Positions 45,753-54,060 of a stretch of DNA of 64,000 nucleotides are shown one piece after another. A program made the position numbers and the translations under genes. The stretch spans positions 434,001-498,000 of the forward strand of contig CAJQTY010000002.1 of assembly GCA_907163075.1 (NCBI GenBank), in the 5' to 3' direction. The notes under the pieces were generated by a model that saw only the letters and a program-made list of their open reading frames with translations, had not been told where the DNA came from and ran no database searches. The stretch is from an uncultured Rhodocyclaceae bacterium. GTDB taxonomy: Bacteria > Pseudomonadota > Gammaproteobacteria > Burkholderiales > Rhodocyclaceae. Every line of letters begins with the position of its first letter. Within the stretch, counting starts at the first letter, position 1.

Positions 45753-46406
45753 CTACTGCAGAGTGGAGCGATGCCCCGGCATCGCTTCAACAACGATACG
45801 CACCAGTTCGGCAATCGAACCCGCCTGCAATTTCTGCATGATCAACTGCCGGTAGGTCTCGGCCGTACGGACGCCGATGCCGAGCTCATCGGCGATCACC
45901 TTGGTCAGCTTGCCTTCGAAAATCCCCTGCAGGACCTCCTTCTCGCGTGGCGTCAACAGGGCGATACGCTCGCCGACCAGACGGTTCCTGGCCATCAGTT
46001 CCGCGCGCTCGCGGTCAATGCGCAAACCGTCCTGGACGCGCTCGATCAGATCCTGTGAGGAGAAGGGTTTCTGGAAGAAATCGAGTGCGCCGCCTCGCAT
46101 GGCGCGGACTACCGATTGCACCTCGGCGTAGGCCGAAATAAAAATCATCGGCAGGTTAACGCCCCGCCGATGAAGTTCGTCCTGGAGTTCCAGGCCGCTC
46201 ATGCCGGGCATGCGCAGATCGCTGACGATGCAGCCTTCAAGTCCTTCGAGATCCTGTTGCAGAAATTTCACCGCGCTGTCGAAAACGACGTAGGGCAGGT
46301 TCACGGACTCCAAAAGGTCAACAAGCAAGAAGTTCGCTACCGGATCATCATCGATCAGATAGACTTTGGGAAACGCCCGCCCGCCCGGCATTGAGTTCAT
46401 TCGCAT
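45753..46406 (-). CDS. FixJ-type response regulator
   Basis: About 217 residues. The receiver (VYLIDDDPVANFLLVDLL; phospho-Asp in CIVSDLRMPGMSG; FISAYAEV; FFQKPFSSQDL) occupies ~14-130. The LuxR-type HTH is at ~150-205 (LTPREKEVLQGIFEGK, GVRTAETYRQLIMQKL). Three ATGs (46406, 46400, 46391) are possible; none has a clear ribosome site, and I chose the longest. It is convergent with the hybrid kinase (57 nt between stops) and divergent from the OmpR-type regulator. FixJ-type regulators bind DNA on phosphorylation; the hybrid kinase is a plausible donor. Confidence 0.9.
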   Translation of the reverse strand: MRMNSMPGGRAFPKVYLIDDDPVANFLLVDLLESVNLPYVVFDSAVKFLQQDLEGLEGCIVSDLRMPGMSGLELQDELHRRGVNLPMIFISAYAEVQSVVRAMRGGALDFFQKPFSSQDLIERVQDGLRIDRERAELMARNRLVGERIALLTPREKEVLQGIFEGKLTKVIADELGIGVRTAETYRQLIMQKLQAGSIAELVRIVVEAMPGHRSTLQ

Positions 46407-46544
46407 GAAGGAATCTGGAAACCTCAGAAAGATAATACAAATCCGGACTTTTTGCTTCAACAATGGAAAAGTCAGCCTCGTTACCGGCGTCGGCTCAGGG
46501 CGCCAAACCTCGGGGAGATCAGCGGCGTCTGGCAATGCTGGATT

Positions 46545-46593
46545 GATTTGCATCACAGCGTTGCACGCCGGCATTGCGTTACAGTGGGTTACA
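46545..46593 (+). promoter_or_regulatory. Composite RstA-like operator, copy 1
   Basis: A 49-bp element: GATTTGCATCACAGCGTTGC, a variable 10-bp spacer, then TGCGTTACAGTGGGTTACA. The last part holds two GTTACA half-sites at a 10-bp period, TACAGTGGGTTACA, close to the E. coli RstA box TACATNTNGTTACA. The first part looks like a degenerate version (CACAGCGTTGC). It lies 105-114 bp before the OmpR-type regulator start. A second copy with identical flanks and length lies at 51403-51451. Confidence 0.65.
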
Positions 46594-46706
46594 AACGCGC
46601 CGCCGGAATCAGGAAAAAGGGTGTTAAATCCGGGTGTGCGATACTGATTATTGCCTTTCCGCAGTTTTTGCTCCGTATATGCCGGGCCAGCAAGGTAATG
46701 CGACTC

Positions 46707-47459
46707 ATGGAAACATCCGACTGCATTCTCATCGTCGACGACGACCCGGAAATCCGCCGGCTGCTGGTCGACTACCTGCAGCGCAACGGCTTCACCGCGG
46801 TTGCCGCGCGCGACGGCCGCGAGATGTGGCACGCGCTCGACCGGCACGTTGTCGATCTGATCGTGCTCGACCTGATGCTGCCCGACAGCGACGGCCTGAC
46901 GCTTTGCCGCGACCTGCGCGCCAGGTCCAGCCTGCCGATGGGCCAGCCGAACATCCCGGTGCTGATGCTCACCGCGCGCGGCGAGGAAGCGGATCGCATC
47001 GTCGGTATCGAGATGGGCGCCGACGATTATCTGGTCAAGCCCTTCAACCCGCGCGAGCTGCTGGCCCGCATCAAGAGCATCCTGCGCCGGACACGGGCGC
47101 TGCCGCCCAACCTGCGCCCCGAGACGGCGCGTTGCCTGTGCTTTGCCGGATGGTGCCTGGATACCGCAGCGCGCCTGCTCACCGCCCCCGACGGGGTGGC
47201 TACCCCACTGTCGGGCGGCGAATACCGCCTGCTCAGGATCCTGCTCGACCATCCCAACCGCGTGCTCAACCGTGACCAGCTGACCGAAATGATCCATGGC
47301 CGCGAGGCCGAAGCCTACGACCGCGCCATCGACGTTCAGATCAGCCGCCTGCGCCAACGCCTGCGCGACGACAGCCGCGAACCGGAACTGATCAAGACCG
47401 TGCGCGGCGAGGGCTATGTTCTCGCCGCCAGCATCGAAACGCGCAACTCGTGCGTATGA
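46707..47459 (+). CDS. OmpR-family response regulator
   Basis: A 250-residue regulator. Receiver ~5-125 (ILIVDDDPEIRRLLVDYL; phospho-Asp in LIVLDLMLPDSDG; LTARGEE; YLVKPFNPREL) and winged-helix ~150-245 (LSGGEYRLLRILLDHPNRVLNRDQL; RAIDVQISRLRQRLRDD). ATG 46707 has AAGG 11 nt upstream; the in-frame ATG at 46698 has only 2 nt spacing but would add three residues. It belongs to the OmpR/RstA branch. The RstA-like box upstream suggests autoregulation. The kinase gene begins 4 nt after its stop. Confidence 0.92.
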   Translation: METSDCILIVDDDPEIRRLLVDYLQRNGFTAVAARDGREMWHALDRHVVDLIVLDLMLPDSDGLTLCRDLRARSSLPMGQPNIPVLMLTARGEEADRIVGIEMGADDYLVKPFNPRELLARIKSILRRTRALPPNLRPETARCLCFAGWCLDTAARLLTAPDGVATPLSGGEYRLLRILLDHPNRVLNRDQLTEMIHGREAEAYDRAIDVQISRLRQRLRDDSREPELIKTVRGEGYVLAASIETRNSCV

Positions 47460-47463
47460 ATGT

Positions 47464-48843
47464 ATGAATCCGCGTTCATGGCTGAGTGCCTTTCCCTCCA
47501 GCCTCTTTGCGCGCATGGCCCTGATCCTGCTGGCCGGGCTGCTGGCGGCCCAGCTGGCCAGCCTCTGGCTGCAGTGGGGAGAGCGTGCCACGGTTGTCTC
47601 GCAGGCGCGCGGCCTGCATTTTTCCGACCGCATCGCCGAAACCGTCCGGGTTCTTGAAACCGCCGACCCGTCGCGCCGCGGTGCTGCGCTTGCGGCGCTG
47701 CAAACCAATGACCTGCGCGTGGCGATCATCGCCGACGATCAGGTTTCAGCCAACATCCCGCGCGGATCGATTCAGGCCTCGCTCGCCGCCCGGCTCGGCA
47801 GCGAGCGCGAGATTCGCACGCTTGGCGGCCCCGGTGGCCCCGGCGGAATGGGAATGGGAATGGGAATGGGGTGGCAGCGGGGCAATCCGATGCGCAGCTT
47901 CGATGTGCGTCTGAACGACGGCCAGTGGATCAGGATCACCGCCGCGCGCGAGGCCGATGCCCCCGCCCTGCCCAACGACCTGATCATTCAATTGCTGATT
48001 ACCCTGCTGGTCGTGACCGCGGTGGTAATGATCGCCGTGCGCCAGGCGACAAGGCCGCTGCAACGGCTCGCGCAGGCCGCCGATACGCTCGGCCGCGACC
48101 TGGATGCGCCACCGCTTACCGAAACCGGACCGGTCGAGACGCGCCGTGCGGCGCAGGCCTTCAACCGCATGCAGGCCCGGATCAAGCGCCTGGTCGACGA
48201 GCGCGCACGCGCGCTGGCGGCGGTTTCGCACGATCTGCGGACGCCGCTTACCCGCCTGCGACTGCGCGCCGAACTCGTCGATAACGAAAAACTGCGCGAT
48301 CAGATGGCCGCCGACCTGGATGCCATGGCGGCGATGATCGACGCCACACTGAACTACCTGCGAGGGCTGCAGGACAACGAGGCAGCGCGTGCGATCGACA
48401 TCAACGCCCTGCTGCACAGCCTGGCCGAAGACGCCGCCGTTCTCGGCAAGACGATCAGTGTCGCCGGACTGGCGCGGTCGCCCTACAGCGGCCGTCTCTC
48501 GGCGTTGCGCCGGGCAGTGCAGAACCTGATCGATAACGCCGTCAAATACGGCCATGGCGCGCGCATCCGTATCGATGACGACGCGGCCATGCTGCGCATC
48601 GTGATCGAGGACGAGGGACCGGGCATTCCGCCGGCCGAACTTGGCCGCGTCAGCGAACCGTATTACCGGCCGGATGCCTCGCGCAGCCGCGAAACCGGAG
48701 GCGTCGGCCTGGGCCTGTCGATCGTCAAGGACATCGCGCTCATGCATGGCGGCGAACTGCTGCTCGCCAACCGTCCGCAAGGCGGGCTGAGCGCCACCCT
48801 CGCCTTGCCGCGCACGCCGTTCCCCAATCCCGCGAGGGCCTGA
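47464..48843 (+). CDS. EnvZ/RstB-type sensor histidine kinase with Gly-Met repeat
   Basis: A 459-residue kinase, cognate to the preceding regulator. TM1 ~17-38; periplasmic domain ~39-175; TM2 ~178-200; HAMP ~200-250 (RQATRPLQRLAQAADTLGRD); H-box AAVSHDLRTPLTRL with His256; HATPase_c ~350-455 (NLIDNAVKYGHG, DEGPGIPPAEL, GGVGLGLSIVK). The periplasmic part contains GGPGGPGGMGMGMGMGW, encoded by four tandem GGAATG hexamers. Met-rich periplasmic stretches often bind copper or silver, so a soft-metal stimulus is one hypothesis. The start 47464 follows the regulator stop closely. Confidence 0.92.
   Translation: MNPRSWLSAFPSSLFARMALILLAGLLAAQLASLWLQWGERATVVSQARGLHFSDRIAETVRVLETADPSRRGAALAALQTNDLRVAIIADDQVSANIPRGSIQASLAARLGSEREIRTLGGPGGPGGMGMGMGMGWQRGNPMRSFDVRLNDGQWIRITAAREADAPALPNDLIIQLLITLLVVTAVVMIAVRQATRPLQRLAQAADTLGRDLDAPPLTETGPVETRRAAQAFNRMQARIKRLVDERARALAAVSHDLRTPLTRLRLRAELVDNEKLRDQMAADLDAMAAMIDATLNYLRGLQDNEAARAIDINALLHSLAEDAAVLGKTISVAGLARSPYSGRLSALRRAVQNLIDNAVKYGHGARIRIDDDAAMLRIVIEDEGPGIPPAELGRVSEPYYRPDASRSRETGGVGLGLSIVKDIALMHGGELLLANRPQGGLSATLALPRTPFPNPARA
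47845..47868 (+). repeat. GGAATG hexanucleotide microsatellite (4 units)
   Basis: Four perfect copies of GGAATG encode (GlyMet)4 in the periplasmic sensor domain of the kinase. Changes in copy number stay in frame and would alter only the number of Gly-Met pairs, so this is a contingency-type locus tuning a sensor rather than an on/off switch. Confidence 0.9.
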
Positions 48844-48880
48844 ACAGCCTGTTCAGCCGCATCGCGAGTGTCGTGAAGCA

Positions 48881-49033
48881 ATCGTGATGACGCTTATTTC
48901 AAAGCTACGCCGCTTGGGCATTAAAGTGCGTAGGGCGGATGAGCGTAGCGTTATCCGCCGAATGGGGCTTATGGCGGAAGGTGCTGCGCTTTTCCGCCCT
49001 ACCGGCTGATTGCGTGAGTTCCAGACAGCGTGC
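48881..49033. repeat. Long direct repeat, copy A (REP/MITE-like)
   Basis: About 153 bp that recurs at 50441-50593, exactly 1560 bp away. The core (48901-49031) is roughly 90% identical by eye. It holds nested inverted repeats: GGCGGAT/ATCCGCC, GGCGGAA/TTCCGCC, and outer GTAGGGCGG/CCGCCCTAC. This is the layout of a REP/BIME-like or miniature element. The two copies flank the thioredoxin-like and permease genes. Confidence 0.9.
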
Positions 49034-49042
49034 AACACCACA

Positions 49043-49273
49043 CTAGAACCAGCCTTCCACCTTGCCCTTCGCCGGCACGCCACCGCTGTGCACGACGACG
49101 CCGTCAATCACCACGCCTGGCGTCGACATCACGCCATAGCCCATGATCGAAGGCAGGTCCTCGACCTTCTCCAAGGCGATCTGTACGCCCTTTTGGCGCG
49201 CCACCTGCTCGACCAGCGCCACCGTATTGCGGCAATTGGCACAGCCGGTGCCGAGAATTTTCACGTCTTTCAT
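49043..49273 (-). CDS. Mini-thioredoxin (redox-active disulfide protein)
   Basis: A 76-residue protein of the MTH895/thioredoxin-like type: MKDVKILGTGCANCRNTVALVEQVA with CxxC at Cys11/Cys14, and the cis-Pro loop in VMSTPGVVIDG. Small redox proteins of this sort are commonly encoded beside YraQ/ArsP-type permeases. The ATG at 49273 follows an AGCGAACGAG stretch; it is 20 nt after the permease stop and certainly co-transcribed. It probably handles a thiol-reactive or metal(loid) substrate of the permease, an inference from context. Confidence 0.85.
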   Translation of the reverse strand: MKDVKILGTGCANCRNTVALVEQVARQKGVQIALEKVEDLPSIMGYGVMSTPGVVIDGVVVHSGGVPAKGKVEGWF

Positions 49274-49293
49274 GACTCGTTCGCTTTCAAAAA

Positions 49294-50343
49294 TCAGAAC
49301 AACATGTTGAACACGTAACCGACGACCAGGATACCGGTCGCAACGACACCGGCGAAGGTGGCAATCAGGGGAGGTTTCAGCGCCTTGCGCAGAATGATCA
49401 TCTCCGGCGCGGAAAGCGCGATGACGGCCATCATGAAGGCGAGCACGGTACCGAGCGCCGCGCCCTTGCCGATCAGCGCCTGCACGACCGGGATGATGCC
49501 TGCGGCATTGGAATACATCGGCACTCCGAGCAGCACGGCAGCGGGAACCGCCCACCAGGCGTCCCGACCCATGAAGGAGGCCATGAAATCCTCGGGGACG
49601 TAGCCGTGAATAACAGCGCCCAGCGCAATGCCGAGCAGCACATAGAGCCACACCTTGCCGACGATCTGCCGGACGTGATCCCGGCCGGCAGCAAAACGCT
49701 CGTTCCAGTGCATCGAATCGTCTGGATGGGCAGCGCCCTTCCCCGCCTGCATCTGTTGCACCCACTCTTCCAGATAGCGCTCCATCCCGAGACGGCCGAT
49801 GACCAGCCCGGAGACGATGGCGACCAGCAATCCCATGGTCAGATAGAGCGCGGCGACTTGCCAGCCGAACATGCCAAAGAGCAGGACCAGCGCGACTTCG
49901 CTGACCATCGGCGCCGAAATCAGGAAGGAAAATGTCACGCCGAGCGGCACGCCGGCCGACAGGAAGCCGATGAACAGCGGCACCGCCGAGCACGAGCAGA
50001 ACGGCGTGACAATGCCCAAAGTCGCGGCCAGCACATTGCCGATACCGAGTCGGCGGCCCGAGAGCAAGGCGCGCGTGCGCTCTGGAGCGAAAAAGGTCTG
50101 CACGATGCCCATCACGAAAACGATGCCGACGAGCAACAGAAGAACCTTGGGCGTATCGTAGGAGAAGAAATGGACGGCCTCGCCCAACCGGGTGTCCCGG
50201 CTAAGCTGCAGCCCGGCGACGATCATGTCGGCAAAGTCGGTGAGATGGCTGTAGGCAGCCAACCAGACCAGCGTCGCCATGGCGATTCCCGAAAGCCAGT
50301 AAACAAGCCCGGGCCGGGCAGCCGCGTGAGATTGCGCAGTCAA
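49294..50343 (-). CDS. YraQ/ArsP-type permease (DUF318)
   Basis: A 349-residue membrane permease. TTG 50343 is preferred as start because GGAG lies 7 nt upstream and the 16-codon extension is not membrane-like. About eight helices. The signature TPFCSCSAVPLFIGFLSAGVP contains the conserved cysteine pair, and VLLGVPMYSNAAGIIPVVQALIGKG is the second-half match. Relatives include ArsP, an organoarsenical exporter, though many are uncharacterised. It forms a unit with the mini-thioredoxin, bracketed by the 153-bp repeats, which suggests acquisition or mobilisation as a cassette. Confidence 0.88.
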   Translation of the reverse strand: MTAQSHAAARPGLVYWLSGIAMATLVWLAAYSHLTDFADMIVAGLQLSRDTRLGEAVHFFSYDTPKVLLLLVGIVFVMGIVQTFFAPERTRALLSGRRLGIGNVLAATLGIVTPFCSCSAVPLFIGFLSAGVPLGVTFSFLISAPMVSEVALVLLFGMFGWQVAALYLTMGLLVAIVSGLVIGRLGMERYLEEWVQQMQAGKGAAHPDDSMHWNERFAAGRDHVRQIVGKVWLYVLLGIALGAVIHGYVPEDFMASFMGRDAWWAVPAAVLLGVPMYSNAAGIIPVVQALIGKGAALGTVLAFMMAVIALSAPEMIILRKALKPPLIATFAGVVATGILVVGYVFNMLF

Positions 50344-50440
50344 GATGAAACTCCGACAAGAAAGTGGATGAGTGACACGTGGACGAAACAAAGCCCTAAT
50401 GGATGCAGGTTCCGCCGGATATTTTTAGTGTAGTGATGCG

Positions 50441-50593
50441 ATCTTGATGGCGCCTATCTGAAAGCTACGCAGCTTGGGCTTCAAAGTGCGTAGGGCGGAT
50501 GCGCGTAGCGTTATCCGCCGAATGGGGCTTATGGCGGAAGGCGCTGCGCTTTTCCGCCCTACCGGCTGATTGCATAAGGTCCAGACAGCGCGC
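50441..50593. repeat. Long direct repeat, copy B (REP/MITE-like)
   Basis: The second copy of the element at 48881-49033, same orientation. It differs at scattered positions (for example GCGCGTAG for GAGCGTAG, GGCGCTGC for GGTGCTGC) but keeps all three nested inverted repeats. Similarity ends at CCAGACAGCG. An ABC-ATPase fossil begins 5 bp beyond its end. Confidence 0.9.
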
Positions 50594-50598
50594 GTCCT

Positions 50599-50790
50599 TC
50601 AGCCTTGATAGAAATCCTGAGTGGATGTTATGCCCGTCCATCGTGGCAGCGTCATGTACGAGAAGGACCCGCTGCCCGGACGATAGCGATAGCCGATCGG
50701 CTTGAGTAAGGCCGACTTTCCGCCTCGCGACGGACCGACAAGGACAGCAAGCGCGCCCTCGCCAATCGCGAAGCCCCCGGAACACCGGAG
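50599..50790 (-). pseudogene. ABC transporter ATPase N-terminal fossil
   Basis: The minus frame from 50790 reads LRCSGGFAIGEGALAVLVG, then PSRGGKSALLKPIGYRYRPG, and stops at 50599. This is the start of an ABC ATPase up to and including an intact Walker A (GPSRGGKS), as in MacB/LolD-type proteins. After about residue 40 the similarity continues only in another frame (SSGQRVLLVHDAATMDG), so a frameshift has occurred. The Q-loop, signature and Walker B are absent. It is a dead fragment abutting repeat copy B. The interval 50791-50878 has nothing further. Confidence 0.65.
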
Positions 50791-50878
50791 CTTTTCGTGC
50801 TGTTGCCGGCCCGTATCAATGCCATCCTGTCGTTCCGGTCATCGTGCACATTTCCGTCCCGCGGCCGGACGACCTGCG

Positions 50879-51295
50879 TTACTTGATGAGTCCGCGTGCC
50901 TTCAGGTTCTCGCAGGCGTTCTGTCGCGGCGCCATGAGGTTGACACCCTGTTCCTTGGCTCGCACTTCGACCAAACCGCGATGCTCGGTCTGCACCTGGA
51001 TGCACTCGTCGTAGGTCTTCACTTCACGCATCCGGGTCTGGAAAGCGGTCCGTTCTTCCGGCGTCATCAGTGCCCAGCCCCGCGTATTGTTCTGGCTGTA
51101 CTTCATTCCCCGGCCGCGGCCGCCATTTGCCCCCGGACCCATGCCGGCGCCTGGTCCGGCGTTCTGCATGCAGGGGCCGCCACCCCAGCCACCGCCCATT
51201 CCGGGTCCGGGCTGCGCCAGAACCGGTGCGACCAGTGCCGCGCCGAGCAAGGCGATCAGGGTAATGCTCTTGAAGGTCATTGTTGAGGTTTTCAT
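50879..51295 (-). CDS. Secreted Gly/Met-rich small protein
   Basis: A 138-residue protein starting at ATG 51295 with GGAG 8 nt upstream. The signal peptide (ITLIALLGAALVAPVLA) ends near residue 27. The mature protein opens with a Gly/Met/Pro-rich stretch (QPGPGMGGGWGGGPCMQN, then GAGMGPGANGGRGRGM) and continues with a helical LTPEE-type region (MTPEERTAFQTRMREVKTYDECIQVQTEHR) recalling CpxP/Spy/ZraP-like proteins, but with two cysteines. A metal-binding or envelope-stress role is possible. The divergent gap to cysE contains the second RstA-like element, and the Gly-Met character parallels the kinase sensor. Confidence 0.7.
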   Translation of the reverse strand: MKTSTMTFKSITLIALLGAALVAPVLAQPGPGMGGGWGGGPCMQNAGPGAGMGPGANGGRGRGMKYSQNNTRGWALMTPEERTAFQTRMREVKTYDECIQVQTEHRGLVEVRAKEQGVNLMAPRQNACENLKARGLIK

Positions 51296-51402
51296 GCTGA
51301 ATCTCCTTGGCTGTTGATCTTGATCAGGACGTCCGGCTTTCCGTCTGTCCACGATCTCAATTAAAGACCAGGGATGTAAGCCGCGTGTTGCACCGCAACG
51401 CG

Positions 51403-51451
51403 GATTTGCATCACAGCGTTGCTGATCCGCCCTGCGTTACAGTAGGTTACA
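51403..51451 (+). promoter_or_regulatory. Composite RstA-like operator, copy 2
   Basis: Again 49 bp: GATTTGCATCACAGCGTTGC, a different 10-bp spacer, then TGCGTTACAGTAGGTTACA. It differs from copy 1 outside the spacer at only one base. It lies 108 bp upstream of the secreted Gly/Met-rich gene (minus) and 150 bp upstream of cysE (plus). Identical flanks with a variable spacer are the mark of a protein-bound regulatory module rather than a random duplication. Confidence 0.65.
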
Positions 51452-51601
51452 TGGCGGCTACGGCTGGTATCGACGAGGCGCGCCGCCCGGCAGGAACTTA
51501 TTCGGCGTGCTTCTATTCTTATGAAAACCAGTTCGTTGGGATGCCGCGACGCACCTGATAGATTGCCACCCCATCGTTTTCGTCCCCTCACGAGCCACGC
51601 C

Positions 51602-52576
51602 ATGTCCGCCCGAGAAATCCGCAACAGTGCCATCGTCCAATCGAACTGGGATCTCGCGCCGCTGGTTGAAGAACTGCGCCAGTCCCGCGAAATCACGCAC
51701 AGCGTTCGCCACAAGGGACGCATCCGCGAGCTTCCGTCGCGCGAGGTACTGGGCCAGATCGTCGACGGCCTGGCCAGCGCACTCTTCCCGACGCATTACG
51801 GACACCGCGACCTGACCGACGAAAGCGTCGATTACTTCGTCGGCAACACGCTCAACAGCGCTCTCACCGATCTCGCCGAACAGGTACGGCGCGGGCTGTT
51901 CTTCGTGTGCACCGAGGACGCCGAAAACGATGCGGCGCTCCAGCATAAGGCCATCGACATCACCCGCCGTTTTGCCGCCCGCCTGCCGCACATCCGCGCC
52001 CTGCTGGTCAGCGATCTGCACGCGGCCTATCAGGGCGACCCGGCGGCGACCAGCTATTCCGAGATCCTGCTCTGCTACCCGGGCATGCTGGCGATCATCA
52101 ACTATCGCCTGGCGCACGCCCTGTTCGAACTGGGCGCGCCCTTCCTGGCGCGGCTGATCGCCGACATCGCGCATTCGACCAGCGGCATCGACATCCATCC
52201 CGGTGCCAGTATCGGTGGCAGTTTCTTCATAGATCACGGAACCGGCGTGGTAATCGGCGAAACCACCATCATCGGCGAGAACGTCCGCCTCTACCAGGCG
52301 GTAACGCTCGGCGCCAAGCGCTTCCCCACCGACGAGCAGGGCCACCTCGCGAAGGGCGGCGCCCGCCACCCGATCGTCGAGGACGATGTCGTCATCTACG
52401 CTGGCGCCACCGTGCTCGGGCGCATCACCATCGGACGCGGTTCGAGCATCGGTGGCAACGTCTGGCTGACGCACAGCGTACCGCCGGGCAGCAACGTGAC
52501 GCAGGCCCATTCGCAATCCACCGCGCAACCCACTGGAGATGCCGACCGCGCCCCGGCGGCTTCCATCCAAACCTGA
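51602..52576 (+). CDS. cysE: Serine O-acetyltransferase (EpsC/CysE type)
   Basis: A 324-residue enzyme making O-acetylserine from serine and acetyl-CoA, the first step of cysteine synthesis. The N-terminal helical domain (~1-165) is followed by a left-handed beta-helix with hexapeptide repeats: [34 protein letters not shown], with the catalytic His-Asp region. [39 protein letters not shown] follows. It is about 50 residues longer than E. coli CysE and lacks a visible canonical ...I cysteine-synthase-binding C-terminus (ends AASIQT). The start 51602 is supported by similarity; a longer frame is not. Confidence 0.92.
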   Translation: MSAREIRNSAIVQSNWDLAPLVEELRQSREITHSVRHKGRIRELPSREVLGQIVDGLASALFPTHYGHRDLTDESVDYFVGNTLNSALTDLAEQVRRGLFFVCTEDAENDAALQHKAIDITRRFAARLPHIRALLVSDLHAAYQGDPAATSYSEILLCYPGMLAIINYRLAHALFELGAPFLARLIADIAHSTSGIDIHPGASIGGSFFIDHGTGVVIGETTIIGENVRLYQAVTLGAKRFPTDEQGHLAKGGARHPIVEDDVVIYAGATVLGRITIGRGSSIGGNVWLTHSVPPGSNVTQAHSQSTAQPTGDADRAPAASIQT

Positions 52577-52589
52577 CAGGAGACAGATC

Positions 52590-53522
<933 letters not shown>

Positions 53523-53861
53523 TTTTCTCACGCCATACGCGTGTACCGGCTCGCTTTGTCTGGACACGGTTTTGCAATTCAGGCTGCCTTTCGGATGGCA
53601 TAAGCCTGACGGGCTTCGAGGGGTGACATTAGGCCCAATTTTTCGAGACGCCAAAGGAAACAGGGGCAGGAATAAAACGATAAAACTTCAGAACGCTTGC
53701 AGAGAATGGGGAAGCCCTTGTAGTAGAGCTAACCGGCGCTGCGCGGTTTTATCGCGCAGCGTCCCGCGACCGAGGGGGACGAGGTTAAGCACCGGGTGGA
53801 ACGGCGTGTTCAACAACCGGTTAGCTATCACCCAAAAAGGCACAATTCTGGGTGAAATTCG
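53523..53861. other. Gene-free stretch with inverted repeats and a possible insertion-element remnant
   Basis: No intact gene. On the minus strand a short frame ending at 53579 reads LEKLGLMSPLEARQAYAIRK, which looks like a transposase-type C-terminus, but I cannot assign a family. Inverted repeat TCAGGCT/AGCCTGA is at 53579-53585 and 53603-53609. Farther on, AGCTAACCGG (53727-53736) pairs with CCGGTTAGCT (53817-53826), enclosing a perfect hairpin CGCTGCGCG/CGCGCAGCG (53737-53761). The 100-nt fold could be a structured RNA, a decayed mobile-element end, or an attC-like site. Confidence 0.45.
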
Positions 53862-53889
53862 TTGACTTGCGTTAGGGCACCCGTATAAT
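53862..53889 (+). promoter_or_regulatory. Sigma-70 promoter of tRNA-Val
   Basis: TTGACT at 53862-53867 and a perfect TATAAT at 53884-53889 with 16-bp spacing, 41 bp before the mature tRNA 5' end. This is the strongest canonical promoter in the window. Confidence 0.88.
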
Positions 53890-53930
53890 CCTGCCTTCTT
53901 CGATGTCGCAAGTAGCTCGTGAGACAAAGA

Positions 53931-54007
53931 AGGCGCGTAGCTCAGCTGGTTAGAGCACCACCTTGACATGGTGGGGGTCGTTGGTTCGAGTCCAATCGCG
54001 CCTACCA
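53931..54007 (+). tRNA. tRNA-Val(GAC)
   Basis: 77 nt including an encoded CCA. The acceptor stem AGGCGCG pairs with CGCGCCT, the D arm is GCTC/GAGC, and the anticodon arm is CCACC-TTGACAT-GGTGG with anticodon GAC (valine, reads GUC/GUU). The T arm is GTTGG-TTCGAGT-CCAAT. A strong promoter precedes it, and a hairpin terminator lies 8 nt after it. Confidence 0.97.
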
Positions 54008-54014
54008 AACAATT

Positions 54015-54039
54015 AAAGCCAGAGCAAGTCTCTGGCTTT
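54015..54039 (+). terminator. Hairpin between tRNA-Val and thrS
   Basis: AAAGCCAGAG (54015-54024) pairs perfectly over 10 bp with CTCTGGCTTT (54030-54039), loop CAAGT, followed by ATTCATTT. It can end the tRNA transcript. It ends 21 nt before the thrS ATG, so it could also attenuate read-through into thrS. Confidence 0.75.
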
Positions 54040-54060
54040 ATTCATTTGTGGGATCGCAAC

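Noticed and set aside
45753-47729. Long 658-codon minus-strand frame through the OmpR/EnvZ genes and the FixJ-type regulator
   Set aside because: Only the last 217 codons (from 46406) are a real protein; the rest is antisense of confirmed plus-strand genes, kept open by high GC.
51381-51403. CCGCGTGTTGC...GCAACGCGG inverted repeat next to RstA-like copy 2
   Set aside because: One-base bulge, no T-run and no counterpart at copy 1; kept as background rather than part of the module.
53688-54008. 106-codon minus-strand frame covering tRNA-Val (begins [14 protein letters not shown])
   Set aside because: It is the antisense of the tRNA plus its upstream region, a well-known type of false gene; no ribosome site or domain.
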